This document shows positions 38,501 to 46,683 of a stretch of DNA of 64,000 nucleotides, piece by piece; within the stretch, counting starts at the first letter, position 1, and the number at the start of each line of letters is the position of its first letter. The notes under the pieces were generated by a model. It made no database searches. It was not told where the DNA came from and saw nothing but the letters and a program-made list of their open reading frames with translations. The DNA is from DSOI01 sp041394885. GTDB lineage: Bacteria; Acidobacteriota; Terriglobia; Bryobacterales; Bryobacteraceae. Both the position numbers and the translations under genes were made by a program. The DNA lies in the NCBI GenBank assembly GCA_041394885.1, contig JAWKHI010000012.1, forward strand, positions 103,196 to 167,195. The letters run 5' to 3'.

Positions 38501-39586
38501 GTTCACGACGTTCTCGGGACGGTAGCCGTGCTGCATCGCCCCGATTGGTCCCCAGACGCCCGATTGGGTGTGGCAGCTCATACAGTGGGACCCCAGCAGG
38601 CTGCCGGTGTCGCGGATGCGCCGGTCCACCGACGCGCCCCGCGGGCGGTTGAGCAGCCAGGCGTCCACTTGGCCCAAATGGTCGTACATGGCTTGCCGAA
38701 TGGCTTCCGGGACCGTTGCGTACGGCGCCGGCTTTCGAATCCGCAACTCCACTTCGTAGCCGGGCGAGTTGGCTTCCACTTTCAGAAAGTAGACGCCGCC
38801 CGGCTGCAGGATGCGGCTCATCGCCGTGCGGTGCCCTTCCGTTTGCTGGTGCACCCGCTCGTTCGGGTTGGCGCCCTCGCGGTATTCCTTCCCGTCGGCG
38901 GTGTAAAACAGCAACTGGGCCACCACCAGTGGGTCCGGAAGACCCAGGTTGGCGGTGAACAAACGCGGCTGTTGGCCCCTGAATTCGATGCGGAACCAGT
39001 CGATGCCGGAGGCGCCGATCAGTCCGTTGTCGAAGTACTCGGCGTCGTCGGCCCCGCCGGTGATGTGCACGGTTTCGTCGGTGTCGCTTGCGCCGAGCAC
39101 CACCGGCTGAGCGGCGGAAATCGAATCGTTGGGTTCGGCTTCGAGGATCGTGCCGCGGGAGGATGCTCCCGGTTCTATCGGCTTCAGCCACAGATTCATC
39201 GAAATGGCGAGCCCCGCCGGGAGCGGCGTCTTACGCGGAAAGGCGTTCAATCTTTCGACGGTTCCGGTTTCACGCCATCGCGGACGATTGAAGATCGGCT
39301 CTTCGTCCTCCACGCGGCTGATTTGCAAGGTGTAGGAACCCGCCGCCGGAGCGCGGAAAACCAGGAAAAAGTCCGGATCGAATGCATGCAGGATCTTGCG
39401 GTAACCGGCCCACTCCACCGCCAGCCTGGCGTTGGGCGGGAGCGCCGAAGGCGTCGCGATTCCAGCGTAGACTTCGACCGTCTCGCCCGCGGCAAGCCGT
39501 ATTGACTGCGCGTGGCTGGCGGCGAACTCGATCGTTTCGGCGGTCGCGGCGGCCGCTATTAGGAAAAAAAAGAACAGTCGTAGCAT
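35591..39586 (-). CDS. giant exported protein: beta domains, two cytochrome motifs, alpha/alpha toroid and HEAT-like repeats
   Basis: A 1331-residue secreted protein. Signal peptide, then ~300 residues of beta-sandwich (pre-peptidase C-like) domains, heme motif CMSCH at ~334, a region ~440-660 with terpenoid-cyclase/prenyltransferase-like repeats (RRLTSIQRPDGMWQF, DPSPTALAITAFHALG, GFVTTAYVLHALARYY), a HEAT-like helical stretch ~690-1000, and a second heme motif CLSCH at ~1232. The toroid's segments resemble carbohydrate- or peptide-processing toroids as much as cyclases. The function is unknown; electron transfer on a large extracellular scaffold is inferred. Between the TIGR03437 gene (49 bases) and the PQQ gene (84 bases). 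Confidence 0.75.
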   Translation of the reverse strand: MLRLFFFFLIAAAATAETIEFAASHAQSIRLAAGETVEVYAGIATPSALPPNARLAVEWAGYRKILHAFDPDFFLVFRAPAAGSYTLQISRVEDEEPIFNRPRWRETGTVERLNAFPRKTPLPAGLAISMNLWLKPIEPGASSRGTILEAEPNDSISAAQPVVLGASDTDETVHITGGADDAEYFDNGLIGASGIDWFRIEFRGQQPRLFTANLGLPDPLVVAQLLFYTADGKEYREGANPNERVHQQTEGHRTAMSRILQPGGVYFLKVEANSPGYEVELRIRKPAPYATVPEAIRQAMYDHLGQVDAWLLNRPRGASVDRRIRDTGSLLGSHCMSCHTQSGVWGPIGAMQHGYRPENVVNLRHLRNLAYESMRPTNTLAEAANNTSLAPLDLGDGPAGTRVAGYNVTLLESLVPARRLHSTQQIRAANFVLQSSDPAGINAAGPGSNIGQALVYRFASEILMRAWRTTRNPKYFDAVEERAHKMLAVNPKFSDDLSNRILFFKEVFLSPAEYLALRGESDQTKEFLAKIDASIAEDTRRLTSIQRPDGMWQFSPGTADKAGGTWKLKLDDADVDPSPTALAITAFHALGVSRDDPRVARAVKALLGRQDVYGRWNQHALTGFVTTAYVLHALARYYPVSDSGPTPESLTPKSGETLADTVGRFRALAQLGLSPGDRQYLPLVVPGASHASPLVRYWAQLALGGLHDERGVAYQIAGLGDPVKMVREAARWGMRQTLLDDKGWDTLFPALATADDRTRESAAGALIMRADTVMPHSAVGWPRITGLLSRMMLDDPHPAVRAWSTRAAWNWWVWNPPVRDDLNRAFLAALEKEEPSVLADNARRYQTEALFIANGQRANGSKEHQYPELTRLFQQIEARMDANPSPALIRRVTNVAATYYNQAGGDGGPGQMGYVTPKSSDAVGKAVYAYWNSPPAGASEDHVRLSLEAAANITYEPLQKKLLDASTNGPEQFRTLAATSLADPRVITLNAAQEFVEPLMEQVHRGATEPERRVELVNPILKLFARARWNMPKTAEQQKIFYKLLVPEFPEDRAALPENLREPLQMEKDSTDWYLARSLARVLHGNPDLQTEALLATMPAKFRSPMEEMLWLDSAKWLLEWETPIPEVQTTAKFDDKYGAYRQRSAELVARQLTGKVDKRLRLGALGLARSNARVRNHDAVRNVLEKQEPKLYEKDAPGTASLSPEWRKNFEYFRDHVTPELLRPNRDDELACLSCHGVAGRVPSMELTAAASSGYMSAAGIWANYRLLLDRVNDPAEVENSKLLRKPLNVQSGKEDGHQGGRRYNPGDRGYQIIRRWVLDAAALKAKSPL

Positions 39587-39635
39587 CGCCCTCTTCGAGG
39601 ATGCTATCAGATTCAGCCGAATTCCCGCGCGCGGA

Positions 39636-42600
39636 CTATCGCTTCACCCTGAGTTTTGGCTTCAGACTTTCCGCGTCGCCGATGGCGATCGTCACCTCAT
39701 GCTCTCCCTCTTCCACCGATTCGGGAACCAGCAGGCGCACCTCGGCAAGGCCGGCGAAACCGGGCAGCAGGATCGTATCGGCTACCACGGCCTCGGTCGC
39801 GCCGATCCACGCCTTCACCACGGCCGTTGGACGGGAGAATAGTTCCGCCGGCGCGGCCGACCCGCTCGGGGCCGGCGGGTCGACGCTGCCCTGCCCGGTG
39901 ACGAATACACGGATCTCGGAGCCAGACGCGGCCGCATTGTCGGCGGATGCCACCGACCCGTCGCTGAGGATCGCCATCACGCGGTCCGGACCGTTGGTAA
40001 GCAGCGCCGGAGCCGTGGACTGCAACGGGAAGATTGCCTCGCCGCTGGACTTCCCCTTGAACGCCACGCGGAGCGTGGCCTCGCCAGGTGCCACCTCATA
40101 GGGGATCTGCCCGGCGATTTCGCTCGTACCGGTCATCGCAAGCGGCGCCGCCACGCCGTTGATGAACACCTGCGCGTCGCCGAGTGTTAGCGGATAGGGA
40201 GGCTCGGCGGACGCTGCCGTGGCAAGGTCCTTGCCGGAGATCCGGAATAGGCTGCCAGGCGACAGCGCGGGACGGCCGTCCACTGAGTTCACGATTGGGG
40301 CGGCTGACAGTTCGGGAACGATTTCCACCGGCACCGGCATCAGCTTGACGATGCGGTAGTTCAGGCTGTCGGCAACGTAAATAGCGCCATTCGGCCCGGC
40401 TGCTACGTCGGAAGGTCCCCGCAGGGGAGCGCGATTGGCGGGAGTGGCTGCACCCAGGTCGGAGACGCCCGGGGCGCCGGTCCCGGCGATCGTCCTGAGG
40501 GCGCCGGAGGCAGTGATCATGCGGATCCGGTGGCCTTCGGTTTCAGCGAAGAACACGTTGCCGCCGGCATCCACGGTGATCCCCATCGGCAGTTCGATCG
40601 CGGCCTCGGTAGCTTTGCTGGCGTCGCCCTGGAAACCCACCAGCCCGCTGCCGGCGATGGTGCGGATCACGCCGTTGGTGTCGATCTTGCGGATGCGGTT
40701 GTTCTCTGTGTCGGCGATATAGATGTTTCCGGCCGCGTCCACGGCCGCGTCCACCGGCGCCGCCAAGCGCGCCGAGCGGGCATCGAACCCGTCGCCGCGG
40801 AAGTCCGCAACGCCGGTGCCGGCGACGACCGTCAATTGACCGCCTGGGGCGATCCGGACGAGGGCGTGTACGCTCGGAACCGGCAAGTAAACCGTACCTC
40901 CGGCGTCGGAGGCGATGCCGCGCAGGTTTTCTCCCACGTTGGACCGGAGTGTGATCGTGTCGCCCGCGGCGTTCACCCTGCGCACGCGGCGGCCTTCCCC
41001 ATCCGCGATGTAGAGATTGCCTTCGGCATCGGTTGCCAGCCCCCGTGGCCGCCGCAATGCCGCGAGATTCGGCGGGCCGTCATCGCCAGTAACTCCCGCT
41101 TGTCCGGTGCCGGCCCAGCGGCGGATGGTGCCGCTCGCTTCCACCTTGCGCACCACGTTGTAGGTGAGATCCGAAAGGAAGAGATTTCCCGCTGCGTCCA
41201 CAGCCAGCGAATCCACTTCCCCGATGGCCGCTCGTTCGGCCTGGCCGTTGTCGCCGAAATTGCCAGGAACTCCCAATCCCACCACTTTCGACGCCGTGTA
41301 GGTCGGGACCGCCGGTTCGAGAACTTCAAGCCGGACCGGGATCTCGAGCGGACTATTCACTGCGTCCGCGGCTGCGATTTCGATCTTCGATTCGTAGACC
41401 CCGGGAGCGAGGCCGGCGGTACGCACCTCGATAGTGGCCGGGGCAGGCGCCTGCTCCACGGCCGGAGAGACTACCAGCCATTCCTCATTGCCCTTGGTGA
41501 CCTTCACTGGCAATCGCCAATCATTGGTTTCCGCCGCCGCGATCGTAAACCGCAGGTGGCCCGGTTCGCCGGCCGGCAGCCGGAACGAGTAGGGAAACTC
41601 GGGTGCGGCCAGGGTTGCTTTAGCGAACCCGTAACGGCTGCTCCATTCGCTACCGATGCCCGTGACCGCGCTCGGTCGGCTCTGGAACAGGCCATTCGTC
41701 GCGCCCGCCCAGAGGATTTCCCGCTGTGTGGGGTCGACGGCCAGATCCAGGACAGCGTTGGAACTGACGCATCCGCCCGGCGGCGAACCTCGATCCGGAG
41801 TCACGCAGATTCGATCGAATCCGATACTCGGATCCGAACACCGGACCGAAGCCTCGGACGCATTGGAAACCAGCGCGCAGCGGTTCCGGTAGATTTCACC
41901 CCGGACGCGCGACGTGGCGAAGAGTCCGCCAATGCCGTTGAAGTACAAACGCAGCGGACGGAGCCGCTCCCGCGTCGCTTCGATGATGGCGAAGGCCCAG
42001 CCTTCCTCCTGAATCAGGTCGCCGCTCTTGTAGATGCCGTTGCCGGTGCCCGCTCCCGCACCGCTGGCGGCGAGATAGCCCACCGAGGGATTGGTGGGGT
42101 CCACCATCATGTGCGTGACAACTGTGGTGCCGCTGATGCCGGCCACCGTATTTCGGTTGATGGTCCAGGTTTCGCCCTCGTCGGCGCTCCGGTAGAGTCC
42201 GCCCGATGACTGCGCCGCATACATCCACCGCGGTTGCGACGGCGAGATGGCGAACGCCGAGATCTGCGGGGGCAGGTCTCCGCGCAGCGTCCATGTCTCG
42301 GCGCCGTCCACCGATTTGAACAACTGTCCGCCCAATCGAACGTACAGCGCTTGGTTGGACTCCACCCATTGCAGCAATTCCACTGTCGCTGCCGCCTCCG
42401 GCAACCCTTTGTTGGCCACCGCCCAGGTGGCGCCGCCGTCGGAGGACTTCCACACCGCGCCATCCTCGGCCTCGGTGCCGGCAAAGACCGTGTTGGGACT
42501 CTTGGGCAGGACAACGATCGCGGTGATCAGCGGCTGGCGGCGGCCAGCCGCCTTCAGTGCCACCGGTTCGTATCGCAGTCCACCGTCAATCGAGCGGAGC

Positions 42601-42806
42601 AGACCTCGTCCCGTGCTGGCAAAGATGGTGAGCGGCTGCGTGGCTGCGACGGCGACCTTGGTCACTCCAGCGTTCATCACAAGTTGAGCGGGCAAGGGCA
42701 GAACCGAACAGAATTGTCCGATCAGTATCAGAGCTGGAATCGCAGGCAGGCGGTAGAACCATTGCGGGCGCGACGGCTCGCGTCGGTTCAACTCGAATTT
42801 CATCAT
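39636..42806 (-). CDS. secreted NHL/sialidase-like propeller protein with TIGR03437 C-terminal domain
   Basis: A 1056-residue exported protein. The first ~400 residues contain BNR/sortilin-like propeller repeats (AGTEAEDGAVWKSSDGGATW, KSVDGAETWTLRGD, YRSADEGETWTINRN), then a beta domain, then NHL repeats (GNLYIADGEGRRVRRVNAAG, GNIYIADTENNRIRKIDTNG, GNVFFAETEGHRIRMITASG), and a final ~220 residues beginning NSVDGRPALSPGSLFRISGKDLA that match the TIGR03437 Solibacter domain. It is probably cell-surface or released. An alternative ATG is one codon later. It probably starts the TIGR03437-toroid-PQQ-dipeptidase operon, or continues from PilZ, nine bases upstream. Confidence 0.85.
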   Translation of the reverse strand: MMKFELNRREPSRPQWFYRLPAIPALILIGQFCSVLPLPAQLVMNAGVTKVAVAATQPLTIFASTGRGLLRSIDGGLRYEPVALKAAGRRQPLITAIVVLPKSPNTVFAGTEAEDGAVWKSSDGGATWAVANKGLPEAAATVELLQWVESNQALYVRLGGQLFKSVDGAETWTLRGDLPPQISAFAISPSQPRWMYAAQSSGGLYRSADEGETWTINRNTVAGISGTTVVTHMMVDPTNPSVGYLAASGAGAGTGNGIYKSGDLIQEEGWAFAIIEATRERLRPLRLYFNGIGGLFATSRVRGEIYRNRCALVSNASEASVRCSDPSIGFDRICVTPDRGSPPGGCVSSNAVLDLAVDPTQREILWAGATNGLFQSRPSAVTGIGSEWSSRYGFAKATLAAPEFPYSFRLPAGEPGHLRFTIAAAETNDWRLPVKVTKGNEEWLVVSPAVEQAPAPATIEVRTAGLAPGVYESKIEIAAADAVNSPLEIPVRLEVLEPAVPTYTASKVVGLGVPGNFGDNGQAERAAIGEVDSLAVDAAGNLFLSDLTYNVVRKVEASGTIRRWAGTGQAGVTGDDGPPNLAALRRPRGLATDAEGNLYIADGEGRRVRRVNAAGDTITLRSNVGENLRGIASDAGGTVYLPVPSVHALVRIAPGGQLTVVAGTGVADFRGDGFDARSARLAAPVDAAVDAAGNIYIADTENNRIRKIDTNGVIRTIAGSGLVGFQGDASKATEAAIELPMGITVDAGGNVFFAETEGHRIRMITASGALRTIAGTGAPGVSDLGAATPANRAPLRGPSDVAAGPNGAIYVADSLNYRIVKLMPVPVEIVPELSAAPIVNSVDGRPALSPGSLFRISGKDLATAASAEPPYPLTLGDAQVFINGVAAPLAMTGTSEIAGQIPYEVAPGEATLRVAFKGKSSGEAIFPLQSTAPALLTNGPDRVMAILSDGSVASADNAAASGSEIRVFVTGQGSVDPPAPSGSAAPAELFSRPTAVVKAWIGATEAVVADTILLPGFAGLAEVRLLVPESVEEGEHEVTIAIGDAESLKPKLRVKR

Positions 42807-42815
42807 CTCCGTTTA

Positions 42816-43142
42816 TTATGAACCGGAACAGGCGGGGGGCTGCTGATAGCGTTCCGGATCCCACTTCAAACCACTGCCGAATTCGAGGCCGAGCAGATGG
42901 CGAAGACCCTGCCTTCCGCACGAACGGACCGAAGCCGAACCCTCGAACTTCGTGCCGTCGATCTGGAAGTTCACGAACGTCCGCACCGGGATCGGCTCAG
43001 GACAATCGACTCGCATTCCAGACTGCGATATGTCGACGCAGCGAGCTCGGGCGTACAACGACTGCCCGCCCTCGCCAGTCCACATGAGCCGGACTTTCCG
43101 ATCCGTTTCCTTCCGCTGGTGTCTTCTTAATCCAATGCCCAT
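42816..43142 (-). CDS. PilZ-domain protein, predicted c-di-GMP receptor
   Basis: A 108-residue single PilZ domain. The RxxxR motif is RRHQR at residues 6-10 and the second motif is DISQSG, so c-di-GMP binding is likely. The open frame extends to 43220, but the extra 26 residues are low-quality and Met at 43142 starts right before the domain. It ends nine bases upstream of the secreted TIGR03437 gene and may be transcribed with it. A PilZ protein usually changes conformation on c-di-GMP binding and acts on motility, polysaccharide or transcription; the partner here is unknown. Confidence 0.75.
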   Translation of the reverse strand: MGIGLRRHQRKETDRKVRLMWTGEGGQSLYARARCVDISQSGMRVDCPEPIPVRTFVNFQIDGTKFEGSASVRSCGRQGLRHLLGLEFGSGLKWDPERYQQPPACSGS

Positions 43143-43220
43143 GATGAACCTGCACCCAAGCCTCTCATCGGCAGGGACGGACGATCTCCTTAGGGGGTGC
43201 GGACGGCAAGGCAGATGCAT

Positions 43221-43330
43221 AGGACAAGGCCCCGGTTCCAGCCTGGGTGCTGGAATCCCGGGGCCTCTGAGGGGCTGACGGTGGGCTGGGTCCCACCGCC
43301 GGGGATGCTAAGTCGATGACGACTTACGAT
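43221..43330. ncRNA. cluster of three inverted repeats, possible structured RNA
   Basis: Three strong stem-loops lie in 110 bases between adk and the PilZ gene: AGGCCCCGG (43227-43235) with TTCCAGC inner arm pairs with GCTGGAA and CCGGGGCCT (43258-43266); CGGTGGG (43279-43285) pairs with CCCACCG (43292-43298); TAAGTCG (43309-43315) pairs with CGACTTA (43320-43326). No ORF is likely here. On minus it would form the untranslated leader of the PilZ gene; on plus nothing is downstream for long. It does not match a riboswitch motif I know. Confidence 0.45.
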
Positions 43331-43409
43331 TGCCCTTCAAGGTGCAAAAGAAGTTCCAGACCCCTTTGTCCTATTTTCAATCGTTTACCGGCTCCGCTCC
43401 CGTGTGAAT

Positions 43410-44072
43410 TCACCCGCTTGCGCCATTGGCCCCACCCAAACTACCCTCACCGGCCAACCGGAGGATCTCCCGGAACACATCGTCCGGATCCCGATCGCCT
43501 TCCACGGCGCGAAACCGGCTCCCGGCGTAGTGGCCCAGGACGGGGCCGGTCTTGGCATGATAGGTCGCCAGTCGTTCCAGGACCACTTCCGGCTTGTCGT
43601 CGGCTCGGCGAATGAGGGGGGAGCCGCATTCCGCGCAGTAGGTGGCGGGGTGATCGGCGTCGTTGAAAACACGGCGGCAGTGCGAGCACTGGCTTCGCGA
43701 GGAGAGGCGCCGGACGATCACATCGCGAGGCACTTCCAGGTGAATGGCCAGCGCGGGGGGGAGGCCGCGCTTCTCGAGTGCACGGTCTAGAAAACTCGCT
43801 TGCGCTACCGTCCGCGGATAGCCGTCGAGAATGATGCCGCCGTTCTCGAGGCGATCGAGTCTGTTTTCGATCATCCGGTTCACCATGTCATCGTTGACAT
43901 ACTGTCCGGCGGCGAGGACAGCCGCGAGTTCCCGCCCGAACGGCGTATTGGATTCGGTCTCGGCGCGCAACAGATCGCCCGTGGACACGGCCGGTATCTG
44001 AAGCCAATTGCTGAGCAGCCGGGCTTGTGTGCCTTTTCCGCATCCCGGAGGCCCAAAAAGAAGAAGGATCAC
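43410..44072 (-). CDS. adk: adenylate kinase
   Basis: A 220-residue nucleotide kinase (ATP + AMP to 2 ADP). P-loop GPPGCGKGTQA at residues 7-17, AMP-binding region STGDLLRAE, and LDGYPRT are present. The LID domain carries four cysteines (CSHC and CAEC), the zinc-binding form common in Gram-positives and some other bacteria. It follows the isomerase gene by 9 bases and is not in a ribosomal-protein operon, where adk often sits. Length is standard. Confidence 0.92.
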   Translation of the reverse strand: MILLLFGPPGCGKGTQARLLSNWLQIPAVSTGDLLRAETESNTPFGRELAAVLAAGQYVNDDMVNRMIENRLDRLENGGIILDGYPRTVAQASFLDRALEKRGLPPALAIHLEVPRDVIVRRLSSRSQCSHCRRVFNDADHPATYCAECGSPLIRRADDKPEVVLERLATYHAKTGPVLGHYAGSRFRAVEGDRDPDDVFREILRLAGEGSLGGANGASG

Positions 44073-44081
44073 GTTGAGTAT

Positions 44082-44999
44082 TCAGGCCGGAGGAGCGGTT
44101 TCCGCCAAGCTGCTCCGGCAATTTTCAATATACTCCAGGAACCGGCGTCCATACCGGTCCAGCACCTCCTCGGTCCCGCCGCCGAGCAGGGGCGAGCACA
44201 TCTCGTAGGCGATGCTGCCTTGGAAGCCGCCGTCGGCCAACCCGCGAAGAAACGCGGGATAGTCGATGAACCCTTCGCCCATGGGTACGGCCTGGGCGTA
44301 AGGGGTCTGCTTTTCGTAGTTGATCACGGCAGCGTTGTAGCGGTAGCGGGGACGGAGTTGATAGTCGGCGATGGTGGTGTGCGCGGTGATGGGAGCCATG
44401 CGGCGCGCCACGCGGTAGAGGTCGTCGCCGTGCAACGCGGGTGACCATGCATCGAAAAGGGCCCGGCAATTGGGTTTGTCCACGGCGCCGATCAGGTCGA
44501 ACAGCGAATCCGCGCCCACGCCGAGGTCGTGATGATTCTGTACGCCGATCGTGACGCCGAGATCGGCGGTGCGGCGGGCGCACTCCTCCAGGGCGGCCAC
44601 CACGATGTTCCATTGCGCGAGGTAGTTCGACGCCGCGTTCTCGTAGCCGGTGAAGACGCGGATGAGCGAGCCGCCCAGATCGCGCGCGAGGCGGGCGAGT
44701 TCGACGACGTAGGAGATTTGGATTTCGCGGTGTGGGACTTCGCCGTGCTCGAGATCCGCCGTGAAGTTGGTGTAGCCGGCAACGACGACAGTGCCGAGAC
44801 CGCGCCCGGCAAGGCGATCGCGGAGACGAGCCCGGGCGTCGCCGTCGTAATCGAGCGGGCTCAGGTGCGGACGCTTGGCCATCAGCATCACCCCGGAATA
44901 ACCAAGTGCGGCGGCTTTGTCGACGAACGCGTCCACGGTGAGAAAATGCTGGCCCCAGGATCCCGAATAACTGACCGAGTGAAGAATCGAAGGTCCCAT
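44082..44999 (-). CDS. sugar phosphate isomerase/epimerase-like TIM barrel
   Basis: A 305-residue AP-endonuclease-2-fold protein (xylose-isomerase-like TIM barrel). Typical strands are seen: TVDAFVDKAAALGYSGVML, SLIRVFTGYENAA, VTIGVQNHHDLG, FDAWSPALHG and SIAYEMCSPLLG, with His/Asp/Glu metal ligands in these segments. No export signal, so cytoplasmic. The exact substrate is unknown; the lactate permease 15 bases upstream suggests a role in small-molecule catabolism. Confidence 0.8.
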   Translation of the reverse strand: MGPSILHSVSYSGSWGQHFLTVDAFVDKAAALGYSGVMLMAKRPHLSPLDYDGDARARLRDRLAGRGLGTVVVAGYTNFTADLEHGEVPHREIQISYVVELARLARDLGGSLIRVFTGYENAASNYLAQWNIVVAALEECARRTADLGVTIGVQNHHDLGVGADSLFDLIGAVDKPNCRALFDAWSPALHGDDLYRVARRMAPITAHTTIADYQLRPRYRYNAAVINYEKQTPYAQAVPMGEGFIDYPAFLRGLADGGFQGSIAYEMCSPLLGGGTEEVLDRYGRRFLEYIENCRSSLAETAPPA

Positions 45000-45014
45000 C
45001 GTAAGTCCCGGCGC

Positions 45015-46625
45015 CTATTGCATCGAAGAATAAATGAACGTGATGATCCCGAGCACAGTGGCCAGGAAAATACTGTGCCGGGCGGTGAAGCGGAACAGTT
45101 TTGCCTCGTCCTCGGGCTTCATGCCCGTGGCTGCGGCGGCGACGGCGAGGCTTTGCAGGCTGATCATTTTGCCCATCACGCCCCCGCTCGAATTGGCCGA
45201 AGCCATAAGAACGGGATCCAGCCCGAGGCGCTGCGCCGTCACCACCTGCAGGTTGCCGAACAGCGCATTGGCCGAGGTGTCGCTGCCGGTGAGGAACACG
45301 CCGAGCCAGCCGAGCATCGCGCTGAAGAAGGGGAAGACGGCGCCGGTGGCGGCGAAGGCGAGCCCAAGCGTGGCGGTGGCGCCGCAATAGTTCATCAGGA
45401 ACGCCAGGCCGAGCACGGCGGCGATGGTGACCATGCTGAGGAACAGTTGCTTGGCGGTGGCAACCAGAATCCCGACGTATTTGCCGGGCGACATCCGTAA
45501 AACGATCATGGCGGCAAGCGTGGCGAACAGGCAGGCAGTGCCGGAGGCGGAGAAGAAGTTGAAGGTGTATTGCGCGGCGTAAGGCGACGGCGTGTTCACC
45601 ACCGGCTCCACCCGGGTGACGAGATTATGAAGACCCGGCCAGTCGAACTTCACCGTGGCCTGGTTGAGGATCGCCTTGATCGACTCATTGCCCCATAGCA
45701 GCACGAATAGCACCAGGAACAAGTAAGGGGACCAGGCGAGCAGCGTCCGGCCGGCGCCATGGCTTTTCGGCTTCTCCATCACCGCGGCGGCGCCGTCGAA
45801 CACGAACCGCTGCACGGGTTTCCAAACCTGGAACAAAGCCACCAAAGCCACGATGGCCGCCAGCGCGCTGAGAATGTCGGTGAGTTGCGGACCGACGTAA
45901 TTCGACACGTAGAACTGGGTGCCGGCGAAGGCGACGCCGCACAGAGCCACCGCCGGCAGCACGCCACTGAGCGCCTGCCATCCGCCCATCACCATGATCA
46001 GGTAGGCGGGGATGAACAGCGAGACAGGAGCGCAGATGCGGCCCACCCAGGCGCTGAGTTCGTTCATCGGGAGGCCGGTGATGCCGGCCAGGGTGACGAC
46101 GGGGATGCCGATCGATCCGAACGCCACCGGCGCGGTGTTGGCGATAAGACAGATTCCGGCGGCGTAGAAGGGCGAAAATCCGAGACCTGTCATCATGGCG
46201 GCGGCGACGGCCACCGGGGTGCCGAATCCGGCCGCGCCCTCAATGAATGCGCCGAGCGCGAATGCAATCAGCAGCGCTTGCAGGCGGCGGTCGTCGGTGA
46301 GGCCGCCGATAGAATCCTTGATGATTTCGAAGTTGCCGGTCTCGACGGTGATCCGGTAGAGAACGATAGCCCAATAGACGATCCAGCCGATCGGGAACAG
46401 CCCGAAAGCCGCGCCGTTGAATACGGAACTGATTGCGAGGCCGGCCGGCATCTGGTATAGACCGATGGCGACGGCGAGCGCGGCCGCGAGTCCGGACAGT
46501 CCAGCGATCCATGCGGGCTTGCGCGCGATCCCGATCAGATAAAGCAAAACGAAGATGGGAATGGCCGCTACCAGCGCGGAGAGAGCCAAGCTATCGGCGA
46601 GAGGAGTGTAGTTTTGTTGCCACAT
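45015..46625 (-). CDS. lctP: L-lactate permease (LctP/LldP family)
   Basis: A 536-residue membrane protein with 12 or more hydrophobic helices. The family segments ALGAFIEGAAGFGTPVAVAAAMM and NTAPVAFGSIGIPVVTLAGITGLP are diagnostic, as is the C-terminal NSSGGVMGKMISLQSLAVAAAAT. It would import L-lactate (or glycolate) with protons. First gene of a minus unit with the isomerase-like and adk genes (15- and 9-base gaps). A short promoter lies just upstream. Confidence 0.9.
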   Translation of the reverse strand: MWQQNYTPLADSLALSALVAAIPIFVLLYLIGIARKPAWIAGLSGLAAALAVAIGLYQMPAGLAISSVFNGAAFGLFPIGWIVYWAIVLYRITVETGNFEIIKDSIGGLTDDRRLQALLIAFALGAFIEGAAGFGTPVAVAAAMMTGLGFSPFYAAGICLIANTAPVAFGSIGIPVVTLAGITGLPMNELSAWVGRICAPVSLFIPAYLIMVMGGWQALSGVLPAVALCGVAFAGTQFYVSNYVGPQLTDILSALAAIVALVALFQVWKPVQRFVFDGAAAVMEKPKSHGAGRTLLAWSPYLFLVLFVLLWGNESIKAILNQATVKFDWPGLHNLVTRVEPVVNTPSPYAAQYTFNFFSASGTACLFATLAAMIVLRMSPGKYVGILVATAKQLFLSMVTIAAVLGLAFLMNYCGATATLGLAFAATGAVFPFFSAMLGWLGVFLTGSDTSANALFGNLQVVTAQRLGLDPVLMASANSSGGVMGKMISLQSLAVAAAATGMKPEDEAKLFRFTARHSIFLATVLGIITFIYSSMQ

Positions 46626-46638
46626 GGGTTGACTGACC

Positions 46639-46668
46639 TTGATATGCGATATGAGGCCCCCATGTCAA
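46639..46668 (-). promoter_or_regulatory. possible promoter of the lctP operon
   Basis: Reading minus, TTGACA (46668-46663) is perfect, and TATCAA (46644-46639, 4/6) follows after 18 bases. The predicted start of transcription would be only a few bases before the ATG, implying a very short or leaderless mRNA. The 58-base divergent spacer must also hold the promoter for the plus isomerase gene; TACAAT at 46670-46675 is a candidate -10 there. Confidence 0.35.
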
Positions 46669-46683
46669 GTACAATAGGTCCCG

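Noticed and set aside
43227..43326. Known riboswitch (c-di-GMP type I/II) or SRP/RNase P RNA
   Set aside because: None of the conserved core sequences of these RNAs is present; only generic hairpins are seen.
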